The notes: a model not told the origin generated them from the sequence alone. 64,000 nucleotides of DNA from Thereva unica (GCA_949987705.1 CATLJY010000920.1:1-64000); one strand, 5' to 3'. Shown: positions 45,144-56,596, counted from the stretch's first letter. Made by a program: numbers and translations.

Positions 45144-46370
45144 ATGGACCTTCCCTTTCCTGCCGTACTCGTGGGACTCTTTATGGACCAAAAAATTTTA
45201 AAAAAACCAGACGAAGAAAGAGGTTGTGAGTCTGATGCTATAAGTATCAGCTCAGAGCTGGAGAGGGAACTCCTTGGAGGTACCTCGTCTAGCACAGAAG
45301 CTTCGGCTTCTCAATCAACAACACTGGCCCAGGCAGCTGGTGACAATGTTGTTGAAGAAATAACGGCCAAGGTTGTCGGTATGACCGTGCAACCTAGCAA
45401 GAAAAAATCCGGTGCTGCCAAGAGGAAGAGGGCCTAGGCAAGGAAGGCTGCAGAGGAATTGGGAAGCTCCACGGAGCACACCCGAGTCCCACATGCGGAA
45501 CTTCCTTCCCAACAAACCCAAGGCAGGACAGTGGTCAGGACGGGGGGCTCCAAGGAGCAGACCTGGACGACCGCTGGACTGCCAGAAGTTTCTGGACCTA
45601 AGAAATTGGTAGCACCAACTCCTACAACTTCTAGGGGGCTATGTCCTATGCTGGACCCAACTGACGCACTGCCAAAACGGCAGCGGTCTGAGGATTCTCC
45701 GGCTGGGCAGGGACCCCAGAAGAAAAAAAAAGGGGAGTCGCAAGAACCCTCATATCGGGATAAGCTAGCTGGGATCACCATGGCAGTGGTCCTGGACAAC
45801 TATCCCGAGGGCAAATTGACAGAGGAACAATCATCTTCCGTCTGCGATGCCATCCTGTGTGAGGTAGACAAAAGTCGTAAACGCGATTGTCCGTCTCAGT
45901 TTTTGGGTGCAAGGGCGGCAGGGGGCCTCATCAAGATCACCTGCGCCAACGAACCCACCAGCCAATGGTTGACAAATGCTGTCACCAGGCTTCAGTTGTG
46001 GGAAGGGGCCAACCTCAGAGTAATTGAGGAAAAGGACCTTCCCAAATATAAGCGAATCACGTTCTGGGTTCCTAACGATGTTAGGGAACCGGAGCAGGTG
46101 CTCTGCAGGCTGGAATTACAGAACCAGCCAGTTGAGGTGACCTCTTGGCAAGTGATGGGCAGGAAGGTGGACCAGAACGGTCAAACTCTTGCCCTTAGCA
46201 TTGACGAGAGGGCGCTCACGCAGCTTAAAGAGCAGGGCATGTCCCTATTCTACGGCTTCGGACGAATTAGAGTCAAGGAGATTGGCTCAAAAAAGGAGAC
46301 TCCTGCTGGCTCACAGCAGCGGGAACAGCCTCAGGATGCGGGTGGTACAGTGCAATCTGCAACACAGTAG
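45144..46370 (+). pseudogene. LINE ORF1 (DUF4780-like), one premature stop
   Basis: ATG at 45144, 408 codons to 46370 in a single frame, interrupted only by TAG at 45435-45437 after KRKRA. The N-terminus is acidic and serine-rich, then lysine-rich. The C-terminal half (from about KLTEEQSSSVCDAIL through YKRITFWVPNDV to FYGFGRIRVKEI) resembles the DUF4780 domain of insect LINE ORF1 proteins, an RNA-binding role by analogy. Its end overlaps the start of ORF2 (ATG at 46336). Confidence 0.75.
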
Positions 46371-49300
46371 GGCTGCCTCGGCAGTCCTTTGCAGGGTGCT
46401 GGCCACCCAAGCTATCGACGTGGCTCTTGTACAGGAGCCATGGGTGGTGCTATACAGGGCTTGCGGGCAACCGGCTACAGCATTGCATGCAGTGATGTGG
46501 ACGGCGACCCTCGGACCTGAGTAGTTTACAATAAAAACACTAACTGCTTTCCTCTCACAGATAAATCGTCGAGAGACCTGGCAGTGGTGGTGATACAGAT
46601 TAACAGGGGGGGCAGCAAGAGCATGATTACCTTATGTTCGGCATACCTCCCCTATGACTCCAGAGACCCACCACCGTCCAAAGAACTCAAGGATATCGTG
46701 GGTCACTCCAACAGGAGCGGTCTGCAGATCATCATAGGATGTGATGCGAACGCCCATCATGATGCCTGGGGTAGCAATGGAGTGAATAAAAGGGGTGAAT
46801 ACCTTTTTGATTACCTCTTAACTACTAACCTGGACATATTAAATCGCGGCACGGATCCTACCTTCGACAACGGTAGGAGACGTGAGGTTATAGACATCAC
46901 ACTAGCTACTCAACAAGTTGCTCTCCAAGTTAAGATCCGCTACGAGGAAACTGTTCAACGCAGCTAAGAAGAGCGGCAACTGGGAGAGTTATAAAAGCTC
47001 GCTAACCAGCTATAACAGGGCAATCAGACGAGCAAAAAGAAATAGCTGGAGGAATTTCTGCAAGAGTGTCGAAGACATTCGAGACTCAGCAAAAATCTAT
47101 AAAGCTTTATCAAAGGGCTTGTCGGTAGATCTTGGATCCATCAGGAGAACCGATGGCTCTTTCACACAGTCTAGGGAAGAAACCCTGATAATATTGCTCC
47201 AGGCACATTTCCCAGGCACAACCATTTATTCAAAAGAGAACATAACTTCTGCTGGGCAGCGAATAGGCCAACTTTCTAAAGTGCCCAAAGCCGCCTGGAC
47301 AGAAGCAAATACCTTGTTCAACCATGAAGCTATTAGGGAGGCGATTAGATCGTTCAAACCACACAAGTCCACTGGAGCAGACGGAATCTATCCCATTCTG
47401 CTACAGGAGGGCTGCGACCTAGTCACTCCCTTATTATGCAAATTATTTAGGGCTTCCTTCGCACACGGCTACATCCCATCCGTCTGGAGGAACGTCAACA
47501 TAACATTTATACCTAAGCCAGGGCGTTCGGATTACACCCTGACTAAATCTTTCAGGCCGATAAGTCTCTCGTCTTTTGCCTTGAAGACAATGGAGAAAAT
47601 TGTCGACCGGGCGATAAGGGAAACTTATCTTCAAAGCCAACCACTAAGCTCCTATCAGCATGCGTACCAGGCGGGCAAGTCTACTGAGACAGCACTGCAC
47701 AATCTGGTGCTCAGGCTTGAACATGCAGCTCTAAACAAAGGAGTTGCGCTGACGGCCTTCCTCGATATCGAGGGAGCCTTTGACAACACATCCTTTGATA
47801 CTATAGCTAGGGCTCTAAGTATACACAGTCTAAGTAGCACTTTCTGCAACTGGATTGACTCTATGCTGAGAACTCGCAAACTAATTGTTTCTCATGTTGA
47901 GGGATCTCTGGAGGGCACTATAGCAAGAGGCTGCCCGCAGGGAGGAGTTTTATCTCTACTTCTCTGGTGCCTTGTTGTAGATGAACTCCTCGAGCTGCTC
48001 AACGGTCGAAACATTTTCGCCCAAGGTTACGCTGACGATGTCGTCATAGTAATTACAGGTGAATCTGAAGACGCCATGTCAAGGCGCCTGCAGCAGGCAC
48101 TTGATCTGGTCTCTAGCTGGTGCGAGAGTGTAGGTCTAAAAGTCAATCCCGACAAAACGATCCTAGTTCCTTTCACCAGGAAGCGATCACTACCGGGAAT
48201 TTGGGAACCTACATTTGCGGGCAGAACTATAGGCTTTTCACAACAAGCCAAATATTTAGGAGTGACGCTAGATGCCAAGCTCAATTGGAAACAGCATATG
48301 GACACTGTGATGTGTAGAACGCGCAGATCCCTGTGGGCTTGCCGCAGACCTTGTGGTTCCACCTGGGGTTTGCAACCGAAAACCATGTATTGGTTTTACA
48401 CCACCATCATAAGACCCATGGTAACTTATGGAGCTTTAGTTTGGTGGCACAGAACGAAGCTTAAGGGTTCCATAACCTTTTTAAGCAAAATTCAAAGAAT
48501 GGCTTGCCTCTCCATCACTGGGGCCATCCGCACTTCCCCAACGGCAGCGCTGGAGACTCTCCTCAATTTGGTACCCCTCCACCTTGAGGTAGAGCAATCC
48601 GCCATAAACGCGGCGCTGCGGCTGAAAGCGAATGGTTACTTGGGCGCTGGTCTTGGGCGAGGACATTCTATAATAATCAACATCATAGAAGAGATTCCGG
48701 AAGCGGAGATGCTATCGGACGGCATGCCCTATAAAATCTCAAAATTTAAGCAACCTTCTGTACATATACAGGAAAGGCTTACCTGGACTTTTCCTAAAGT
48801 TTTGCCGGGCGGGCTAGTATGGTACACGGATGGCTCTAAAACGGAGACAGGTGTAGGCGCAGGAATCTGGAGTGAAAGTCCCAGATTCAGCAAGGCTATA
48901 AGTCGAGGGCAACTGTCTTTCAAGCAGAGGTGTACGCTATTCTGGCATGCACTCATGAGAACTTAAGAAGGGCCTACCAAAATAAACGGATTTTTATCTT
49001 CTCTGATAGCCAAGCGGCAATTAGAGCGATAAGGTCCCGTAGGACCAAGTCGAAATTAGTTTGGGACTGCCAACGTGCTCTTCATGAGTTGGGTGTTCTC
49101 AATCAAATTACACTTGTCTGGGTCCCGGGTCACCGGGGCTTCGAAGGCAATGAAAGTGCGGATGCCCTGGCTAAACAGGGCTCTGATTTAGAATTCATTG
49201 GTCCAGAGCCGGCTATTGGGGCACCGTCCAGCTTGCTGCAAAGGGCCCTGGCCGATCGGACCTTGATGAAACATATTGAACGCTGGAGGTCCGCGCCTGG

Positions 49301-49640
49301 ACTGGCCAACTCTAAGCGGTTCCTTCCAGGGCCGTTCCCTAAGACGGCCAAGGAATTATTACGGCGCAGTAGGAGTGATGTTAGGACACTTGTTGGCTTA
49401 ATTACCGGACACTGTGCCCTAAATTACCACTTATGGAGGATAGGAAGGGCGGAGGACCCTACATGTAGGCTTTGCCTAGAAGAGGATGAGTCTGCCCTCC
49501 ATGTTCTCTGTGAGTGCCCTGCAATAGCGAGGAGCAGGGTCTCTTTGTTCGAGAAGTCCCTGCTCGAACACTCAAGTTTAAGCGACAAACCACTAGGCAG
49601 ACTGCTGAACTTGTTCAGGCGGTCTGGCCTACAAATATGA
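46336..49640 (+). pseudogene. LINE ORF2: endonuclease, RT, RNase H
   Basis: Endonuclease begins MRVVQCNLQHSRAAS with VQEPWV, and after a frameshift near 46500 continues with CSAYLPYDS and GCDANAHHDAWGS. It then jumps from VIDITLAT straight into LRSATRKLFNAAKKSG, so the last part of the nuclease, with the expected SDH motif, is deleted near 46910. RT has FRPISLSSFALKTMEK, FLDIEGAFDN, GCPQGGVLS and YADD at ~48028-48040. RNase H has YTDGSKT, AEVYAI, FSDSQAAI and GNESADALA, with a 1-nt shift at ~48908. The tail CRLCLEEDESALHVLCECPA follows. Inactive. Confidence 0.85.
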
Positions 49641-49780
49641 GGTGTAGGGGTTGTAGTACAATAGGCCAACTAAATGGCCGCAGTACCTTTGGACCTAATA
49701 CCTCACACAGGAAAAAAAAAGCTTCTTCCCATCACTTTTGTGCCCAGTGTTGCCATATCTACGGATTTCTCCTTATTTAA

Positions 49781-50727
49781 AGCTTAGTATGGGCAGTTTC
49801 ACACGAGCCGACGGCCAACCAACAGAAATCGTATGAAAACGTCATTTGTTGAGAAGAGGGTGAGAGATAACGATGGGGAGGGAAGATTTTTCCATTCAAC
49901 TTTCTCACACGATTTTCGATACGACTTTTTGACAGCTGTGTGGTTGTTGTTGTTTTTTATTCCTTTGGGAAAAAGAAAAGAAAGAGAAAAGACAAAATAA
50001 TAAAAAAACAACAACAATAAGTTAAAGCGTTTTGACGTAGAGTTGGTTGGAAAAATTGGCCCGTGTGAAAGCCCATGCGACTTTTCGTCGAGTTTCAAAA
50101 GGGAATGGACGATAACAGCCGATTGGTTGGCCGTCGGCTCGTGTGAAACTGCCCTATGGAGTTCAAACGGAATTCCGTTCAGCATTTTTGGTATATTTTT
50201 CTACACGGAAAAATCCGTGTAGAATACCGTGGAGAAAAAATCAAAAGCTGAGAAAAAGTTAACAGCTGACTGTAAAAAAAGACATAATAAAACAACATAC
50301 GGAATTCCGTTCCCCATATAAAATGCATATAAAAAGATGCACGGAATTCCGTTCACCTGATTTTTCTGTCTACTTTTTGTTTTGTGAGTACGGAGTTCAA
50401 ACGGAATTCTATTGGTAATATATCGCTATGGCATCTCTCCAACAGATGGCTCTGCAAAAAATATGGAGACTTTTTCCGTTCACGTTGGAACGGAATAAAT
50501 AGTTAGACAATTTTTCCGTTTTGTTCTGTTTGGTAATTTTGACAGAACGAAAAAAATAACTGCTGCCACCAAGTATGTTGTTTTATTAGGTCTTTTTTTT
50601 ACAGTCAGCTGTTAACTTTTTCTCAGCTTTTGATTTTTTCTCCACGGTATTCTACACGGAATTTTTCCGTGTAGAAAAATATACCAAAAATGCTGAACGG
50701 AATTCCGTTTGTAGTCCATACTAAGCT
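49781..50727. mobile_element. TTAA-flanked foldback MITE, right-arm copy
   Basis: Mirror image of 37344-39070, flanked by TTAA (49777-49780 and 50728-50731). It holds the GGGCAG MITE at the same internal site as the left copy, showing that the nesting predates arm duplication or gene conversion. Confidence 0.8.
49791..50154. mobile_element. GGGCAG MITE, right-arm copy, 364 bp
   Basis: TIR GGGCAGTTTCACACGAGCCG at both ends, flanked by TAT on this strand (49788-49790 and 50155-50157). It lacks the 778-bp guest of the left copy. Confidence 0.85.
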
Positions 50728-50760
50728 TTAAGCCTAGTATCCTGTTCATGCGGAATTCAG

Positions 50761-51500
50761 CACTGGACAATCAGGCTGTGATTAAGCGCATGAACCAGAC
50801 AGAGATTAATGCGTCTCTGGCGTTGGAATGTGTCCAAAAACTGAACAGGTGTGCGCAACAAAACAACGTGACGCTAGCTTGGGTTAGAGGACATACAGGC
50901 ATCGATGGGAACGAAAAGGCTGACAACCTGGCAAAACAGGGGTCAACCTCGGAATTCTGGGGACCGGAGCCATACTCTGCCATTGGCAGAGGGTTGGTAA
51001 GGAACTACATCGAGAAATGGGTCGCTGAGGAACACCGGAGACGGTGGGACGCTATGACCACGTGTAGGCAGGCTAAGATGGTGCTTACGCTGCCGATTAC
51101 CGCAGCCAGAAGAAGGATCCTGCATATGCAAAGGAGAACCCTCAGATAGTTGGTGGCACTGATTACAGGACACGGATGTTTCAGGTATCACCTAAAAAGA
51201 ATGGGAATCCTGGAGGATGACACCTGTCGGATGTGCCTGGAGGAACCTGAGACGGCCACACACATAGTGTGTCACTGTCCGGCGGTGGCGAGGAAAAGGG
51301 ATGCCATAACTGGACTCCAGTGGATGGAGGACATGAGGCAGACTCCCTTCAATCAGCTGCTTGCGATAACTAGGGGAGTCGAAGTAAGGGAGCAATGGGA
51401 CAACCCACTGCAACCCCAATAAGATGACTCTAGGCAGAGGGACGAAAAGGGACCCGCAAATAGTGGTCTGATTCGGTATCCCTCGAAAATCTATATATAT
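50761..51500 (+). pseudogene. 5'-truncated LINE fragment: RNase H and Cys-His tail
   Basis: A 740-bp insertion flanked by 13-bp duplications ATGCGGAATTCAG (50748-50760 and 51501-51513), ending in a TATATATAT tail. It carries RNase H motifs (VTLAWVRGHTGIDGNEKADN), then LVALITGHG and the tail CRMCLEEPETATHIVCHCPA. A TAG at about 51147 interrupts the frame. Same general group as the LINE at 45 kb but a different family. Confidence 0.85.
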
Positions 51501-51957
51501 ATGCGGAATTCAGACTCCCCTTTAAAATGCATGTAAAAAAGTGTGCGGAATTCAGGTTGGAGGACGGTCTGAATTCCGTCCGTAAGTTTAGTATCCTGTT
51601 CTTGCGGAATTCAGACTCGTAAATGAGCTTTGTACTCTAGAGAATAGATGGGGTTTTATTCTGAGTGGAGACTTCTCGTATTATTTTCCGCAGGATACTT
51701 AGCTTCAAGAAATGTATTTACTATTTTCATGAGCGGAAATTTTGACGTTTACTTTTCTAAGGCATACGAGATGGCAAAACGCGAAACGCGACACTCGAAA
51801 CACTCGAAAAATTTCGAGTTTCTTCGAGTGTCTGGAAAAATGTGGCAACGTCGCACATTTCCAGAGTGTCGAGTGCATTCGAGTATCGCGTTTTTTCGAG
51901 TGTTTCGAGTGTCGCGTTTCGCGTTTTTGTGTGCCGTTAGACACTTCCATTGTTGAA

Positions 51958-53380
51958 AGATTTCTGGTGCCACCTTCAATCCAAATGGGAGCCTTCGAAA
52001 TTTGTAACATCCAAATGTCGTATTGAATGCGCAAAGATTACTTGATCTATTACTAAGATGTATCTGCCAGAATCCATTTTTTAAATCAAGTATTGTGAAA
52101 TATCTTTTTTTACAGAGTCGTGGTGAAATTTCTTCGAATGATGGTATTGGGTAATTATATGCTGCTAGTGATTTATTTAATTCCTGCGGATCCATACATA
52201 ACCGCAAAGTACCATCTTTTTTGTCTACAATTACCATTTTTGATATCCATTCATTGCCGTCTTCAGCTTTTTCAATAATTCCTTTTTCCATTAAATTATT
52301 TAGCTCTTCTTTTAATTTATTTTTTAAAGTCAACGGTAGTCGTCTACAGGGATTTATTGTGGGCTGGGAGTTTTCTTTTATCTTAATTTCAAAATTCCTT
52401 GTAAAACAACCTAATCCTTCAAAAATATCAGAATTTTCTTCAATAAATTTTTTACTTGCGCTTTCTTCAGTAATTGAGTGAACTCTTTGAATTAAATTCA
52501 ATTGTATAGACGTCTCCAAACCTAAAATGGGTGTGTTATTATTCTTAGTTATTATAAATTTCGCACAAATGATTTTATTGTTACAATAACCGATCAACTC
52601 TGCATAACCTATTGTTGGTATAGCGGCACCGCAATAATTTTCAATTTCTACTTCTTCATTAATCAATTTAGCACCTTTAATTTGTTTAAATATTTCTAAT
52701 GGTATTACATTGGCATCCGATCCTGAATCTATTTTAAATTTAATAAGAGCATCATTAATACGGATTGTTTCATACCAAGATCGATCATTGTATTTCTTTA
52801 TTTCATGTATCGTGTTAATATAAAATGCTTCGTCGTCATTATGATAATAATTTATTGATCTCACCCTTTTGTTTCCAATAGTGCAAGCAACGGCGAAATG
52901 ATTTTTTTTCCCGCAATTTGTACACGTCTTACCATAAATAGTACATGTTCCTTTTGCATGCCTTTGTGTGCAATATCTACAATTATACAATGTATTATTC
53001 TGCTTCCTATCGGTTATGGGACCGTTAATATTTCTAGAATTATAACCAAAATTTTTATTATGATCTTGAGTTTTATAGTTTTTATTGGAATGATACTTAG
53101 CTCGAGTCTTATTTAATGTTTGATTTTTTGTGTGGGTTGTTGTTTCACCCTGGATGATATTGACTTCTGTTTTATTTCTGCTAGTCATATAATCTTCATT
53201 ACCCGTTTTACACATTTCTTTTGATTGTTCCTTCGTTGCCTCTGTAGCCCTAGCCATTTCTACCGCTTTATCAACTGTTAGATCCGTTGATTCTAGTAGT
53301 CTTTTCCTTAATTGTGAATCACTGATTCCCATCACAATTTTATCTCGTACACATCCTTGATTCCGCTGCTTCATATCCAC
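51958..53380 (-). pseudogene. Gypsy nucleocapsid, protease, first half of RT
   Basis: In one frame: the capsid tail (LRKRLLESTDLTVDKAVEMA), one zinc knuckle CTNCGKKNHFAVAC, protease KIDSGSDANVIPL with the catalytic Asp, and RT motifs LRLCMDPQELN, FTILDLKNGFWQI and RRLPFGLKVAPEIFQQ. The frame then reads into the MULE's inverted repeat at 51957. The missing RT half, including YIDD, continues at 36865. Gag and pol share one frame, without the -1 shift of some relatives. Confidence 0.85.
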
Positions 53381-53846
53381 AATTTCTTACTAACTTTTTT
53401 AAGTCCATAAGAAACTGATCAAATGGCTCACCATCAATTTGATTTCTGCTTAGAATAAGGAAGCTGGCATAAACTTCATTTTTTCGTGGTGCGCAGAATT
53501 TCTCAAATGCTTCAAGTACCGATACATAATTTTCACTATCTTCTTTACTTACATTAAAACTGTTAAATACCTCCAGTGCCTCTGGGCCAAGAGCATTGAG
53601 TAAAATTGCAACTTTAACCTTTTCAGGTTTTTTATCCATTTCAATTGCTGTACTAAACACCATAAAATTCTGTTTGAAAATTCTCCAATTTTCACAGATG
53701 TTTCCATTTAAGTTCAATTTTTCCACTTGTTTTATGTACTCCATTTTTGTTTCGATGAATTGATATTTTCTTGGTCTCCCACGAGGTCTATTTTTTTGTT
53801 GTAATGCTTGCAACTTTTTAACTTCGGGATCTTTGTACTTGCCCAT
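53340..53846 (-). pseudogene. Gypsy gag, N-terminal part
   Basis: Starts at ATG (MGKYKDPEV) about 95 bp after the primer-binding site. It contains capsid-like blocks (NWRIFKQNFMVF, LLNALGPEALEVFNSF, EPFDQFLMDLKKLVRNCGYE) as in retrotransposon gag proteins. A 1-nt frameshift near 53370 throws it out of the frame that continues with CVRDKIVMGI, so gag is broken between capsid and nucleocapsid. Confidence 0.8.
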
Positions 53847-53939
53847 TCATTAACTATATATTAAATTCATTTTATGATTTTTAATGTACACATTTATTTT
53901 TTCATTTCTCCACATTTTTTTTTATTTCCCGTTTGACTA

Positions 53940-53959
53940 CCGGCTTACCGACTGCGCCA
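53940..53959 (-). other. Gypsy primer-binding site, tRNA-Ser type
   Basis: On the minus strand TGGCGCAGTCGG begins at the first base after the 5' LTR. It is complementary to the CGACTGCGCCA 3' end expected of a serine tRNA, the primer also used by Drosophila 17.6/297-type elements. Confidence 0.8.
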
Positions 53960-54018
53960 TGAGTAATACTGACTGAACGTCTATTCTGTTTGACTTCACT
54001 TTATTGACTGCCTCTACA
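53960..54018 (-). repeat. Gypsy 5' LTR, 59 bp
   Basis: It is the same 59 bp as the 3' LTR apart from one base, with TG/CA termini. The primer-binding site follows immediately and the GTAAG target duplication precedes it. Confidence 0.85.
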
Positions 54019-54224
54019 GTAAGGACACAGAAGTTAAAATAAAGTCCCAACCTAGAAGTAAAAATTTATTTTGTAAATAAAAACTGTCATTCTAACCTGA
54101 ATATTCACAAAATTTTAAAGCATTTTGACGACTTAGTTGTGGGAAATCGTAGTAGATTGATCGATCTCGCAAGCTCAAACTCAATGGTTGTAAGTTAAAC
54201 AATGTTCCCGCACCAAACTAACCA

Positions 54225-55625
54225 TAAGATGACGTGGCAGTTACCAAACGGGGTAACTAATAATCAAATTGGCCACGTCTTAATTTAGAGAAGAGGAGCC
54301 ACGAGTATACTGGACGTAAGAGCAATGAGAAGAGCATACTGTGGCTCGGAACACTATCCAGCGAAGGTAAAATTGAGAACCCGGATAGAAACCAAAACGC
54401 ATAGAGGGAAAACTCAACCAAAATAGGATATATGTATTATAAGCTGAAACTGGAAGTAAGAAGAGATGCCTACCAGCATGATGTCGTACAAAACTAGAAA
54501 GAGGCAGAAGAACAGCCCGACATCAACGAAAAATGGGAGCAAATTAAAAACAGCATATAGGGGGCAGCAGAAGAGGTACTAGGCTGGGCCCGCAGACCTA
54601 CTAGAATTGACTAAAGGAAGGAGGACCATAATTATTGCGAGCCTTTCACGAACTTATATGCAGCATATGGGAAGAAGAAGTTATACCAGCACCAGTTACA
54701 AAACCTTCACAATCCTTGTGAAACAAAAACTAGAACCTATAGCGGAAACTCACCCCTATAGGATAAATATCGGTTTAAGGACAAACAGGTCAACATCGCA
54801 CCAACCGCTGACCTTGAAACAAATTCTGGAGAAAGGAATGTAGATATGTATATACCAGTTATTTGTCGATTTTTAGCAGGCATATGACTCAATAAACAGA
54901 GAGAGGCTATACAAGTTTCTATGGGTATTAGGAGTTCCCTTGAAGCTGGTGCAACTGAACTGAATGCCCAACAAATAGCTCACTGGCGAAGGTAAGAATC
55001 CAAAAGGCTCTAACAGAAGAGTTCGAAGTACGACAAGAACTTAGACAAGGCGATGGGCTCTTGAGCCTCGCCCTAGAATGGGTTATAAGGAACACGTCAG
55101 TCTAGAGAAGTGCATCAGTGAACATCGTGGGAAGGTCTTTTTTGGCATCAAAAAAAACTTTTGTCGAATTAAAAGAGGCGGCAAAAGACATAGGCCTGAA
55201 GATAAGCGAAGAAACAACGAAGGTGATGCATCAATCCAGAGCAGGAATATTTAGAATGGGAAGAAATATAACTACCGACGAACACAATCTAGAAGTAGGT
55301 AGTTGATAAAACAGTCTTCCTTGGGTCTACAATTACAAAAATAAACGAAGAAAAAGAACGAGTTGTAAGAAAATTTTTGACTCGCAACTTTAATAAAAAT
55401 TAACAGATTAAGACTAGGATGAAGGACAATCGTATCCCAACATGGCTTATGTCATCAGAAATTTCGGCAAATAAGCCAGTGGGTAGATCCAGGAGGAGAT
55501 GGATAGACTCTGTGACAGCTGACGCAAAGGCAATGCTCGACATCCGGAACTGGAGACATGCTGCAAGGGATCGTTAACTTTAAAGAAAAGCCTTAGAGGA
55601 GGTCAAGGCTTGATTTGTGCTGCAG
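54225..55625 (+). pseudogene. Decayed RTE-like LINE (EN end to RT end)
   Basis: Scattered frames keep family order: an endonuclease end (ILDVRAMRRAYCGSEHYPAK), RT (GLRTNRSTSHQPLTLKQILE, EEFEVRQELRQGDGLLSLAL), then LNTTDEHNLEV-like and FLGSTITK, and the C-terminal PVGRSRRRWIDSVTADAKAM with IRNWRHAARDR. Much of the RT palm, including the catalytic Asp pair, is missing. It ends in a GGATGAATGGATG simple repeat. Long dead. Confidence 0.7.
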
Positions 55626-55629
55626 CGCC

Positions 55630-56590
55630 ATTAGATGGATGAATGGATGTGCATTAAATTAATTATTAAATTAGTATAATTTCTATTCGACCTTCATTAC
55701 TGGAATGCAAGACGTCCAATGTTTTTTAAAAAAATTATTGAATGTATGAGATGTCAATAAATAACGTATTCAAATTTCAGATTTTTAATTTGGAATATGC
55801 TCCTTCAATCGATCAGTTTTTTATAAACTCTTATTAGTAACCAAACTAAAAGACCTTTCAACAAGCTCAGTCAGAAAAAACAAGATAAGATAGGGGCGGC
55901 ATTGTCTATTTTGCACGCGAGCGCTGAAGCGGCTAGCGGCGGTCCTCTTTGTAAGGTATCTAGATTTTCAATGCTCGTTCAATTGAAAACTGTCCGGACG
56001 ATTCTGTAGAAACTTTTTGTAGGAGGAGATTTATGTGCTCTGTACAGATCTCACCAACCCTCAATGTGTTGAGAATGTTAATAAATGTTCTCTACCTTTG
56101 TTAGAAAGGCATATTTTGCAGAGTCAAAATTTTAATTTCATTTTCATTTCGATATGGTAGATATTGCAGTGTCAAACTGTAGTAAAAGTTTTCTGGTTTT
56201 GTCATAGTTTTGAAGGAAGGAACTACGATAGTTGCTGGGCGATTCCGCTTGCCAATCTTTGTTCCATCAATCAAAGTGATCAGTGGCGAGGTTCCAGTTT
56301 CCATCTTCACCGTAGGCATCTCCATATACATTATCTCCGATATCGTCTGGATGCTTGGCAGGCTCCCTCCGCCCGTCATAAATCAAGTTATTCGACTATT
56401 GTTAAAATGTACAAATTGGTCTTCGTGTGGAGAAAACTCAAATTATGATTTTATAATGTTAAATCAATAAACAAATTATCATTTTTCTACGAAATGTTGA
56501 CTAGAAAATGTAAAGGTAAACTGTAAGCGAAAAAGGATTGTTGCTGTCGCCTAGAAAGTCTGATTCACGAATATTAGCATGATAATATAA
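55630..56590. other. No gene recognised
   Basis: Mixed AT-rich DNA. A short open stretch at 56.1-56.4 kb has no recognisable domain. Confidence 0.4.
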
Positions 56591-56596
56591 CTAATA

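Larger units (their letters stand above)
44915..49718 (+). mobile_element. Lian/LOA-like LINE, nearly full length
   Basis: A 4.8-kb LINE with 5' leader, ORF1, ORF2 (endonuclease, RT, RNase H, Cys-His tail) and an A-rich 3' end, flanked by an 11-bp duplication AAGCTTCTTCC (44904-44914 and 49719-49729). It lies in the right arm only; removing it restores the arm. Broken by one nonsense codon in ORF1, an internal deletion in endonuclease and frameshifts in ORF2. Confidence 0.88.
36875..51948 (-). mobile_element. Giant Mutator-like (MULE) transposon, 2-kb TIRs
   Basis: A 15,074-bp insertion in the Gypsy RT, flanked by perfect 9-bp duplications ATTGTTGAA (36866-36874 and 51949-51957). Both ends begin GGAAGTGTCTAACGGCACAC and form inverted arms. 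The core carries a MULE transposase gene on the minus strand. The 9-bp duplication is the Mutator hallmark. After removing later insertions and their duplications, I count 2028 bp for the left arm and 2029 bp for the right, with a 3.7-kb core, so the element was about 7.8 kb when symmetrical. Confidence 0.88.
44352..51948. repeat. MULE right terminal inverted repeat
   Basis: Inverted copy of the left arm. It contains transposase exon 1 and part of exon 2 at its inner end, a full-length Lian-like LINE (44915-49718), the TTAA-MITE with its guest, and a LINE fragment (50761-51500). Without those insertions it is about 2029 bp. Confidence 0.85.
34261..54018 (-). mobile_element. Ty3/Gypsy element with 59-bp LTRs, split by a 15-kb MULE
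   Basis: Everything from 54018 down to 34261 is one Gypsy insertion: 59-bp LTRs at each end, GTAAG target duplications outside (34256-34260 and 54019-54023), a primer-binding site next to the 5' LTR, gag, protease, RT, RNase H, integrase, and a polypurine tract by the 3' LTR. Two later insertions lie inside: a MULE (36875-51948, with 9-bp duplication) in RT and a solo LTR (34857-35348) in integrase. Without them the element is only ~4.18 kb, with no env. Several frameshifts make it inactive. Confidence 0.88.

Noticed and set aside
50748..51422. RNase H ORFs as a stand-alone host RNase H gene
   Set aside because: Flanking 13-bp duplications, a TA-rich 3' tail and the LINE-type Cys-His tail show a truncated LINE insertion.
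36875..51948. Inverted arms as an assembly artefact
   Set aside because: The arms differ by private insertions with their own duplications, point differences and a distinct stop mutation, and the outer 9-bp duplication is intact. Long-read confirmation would still be useful.
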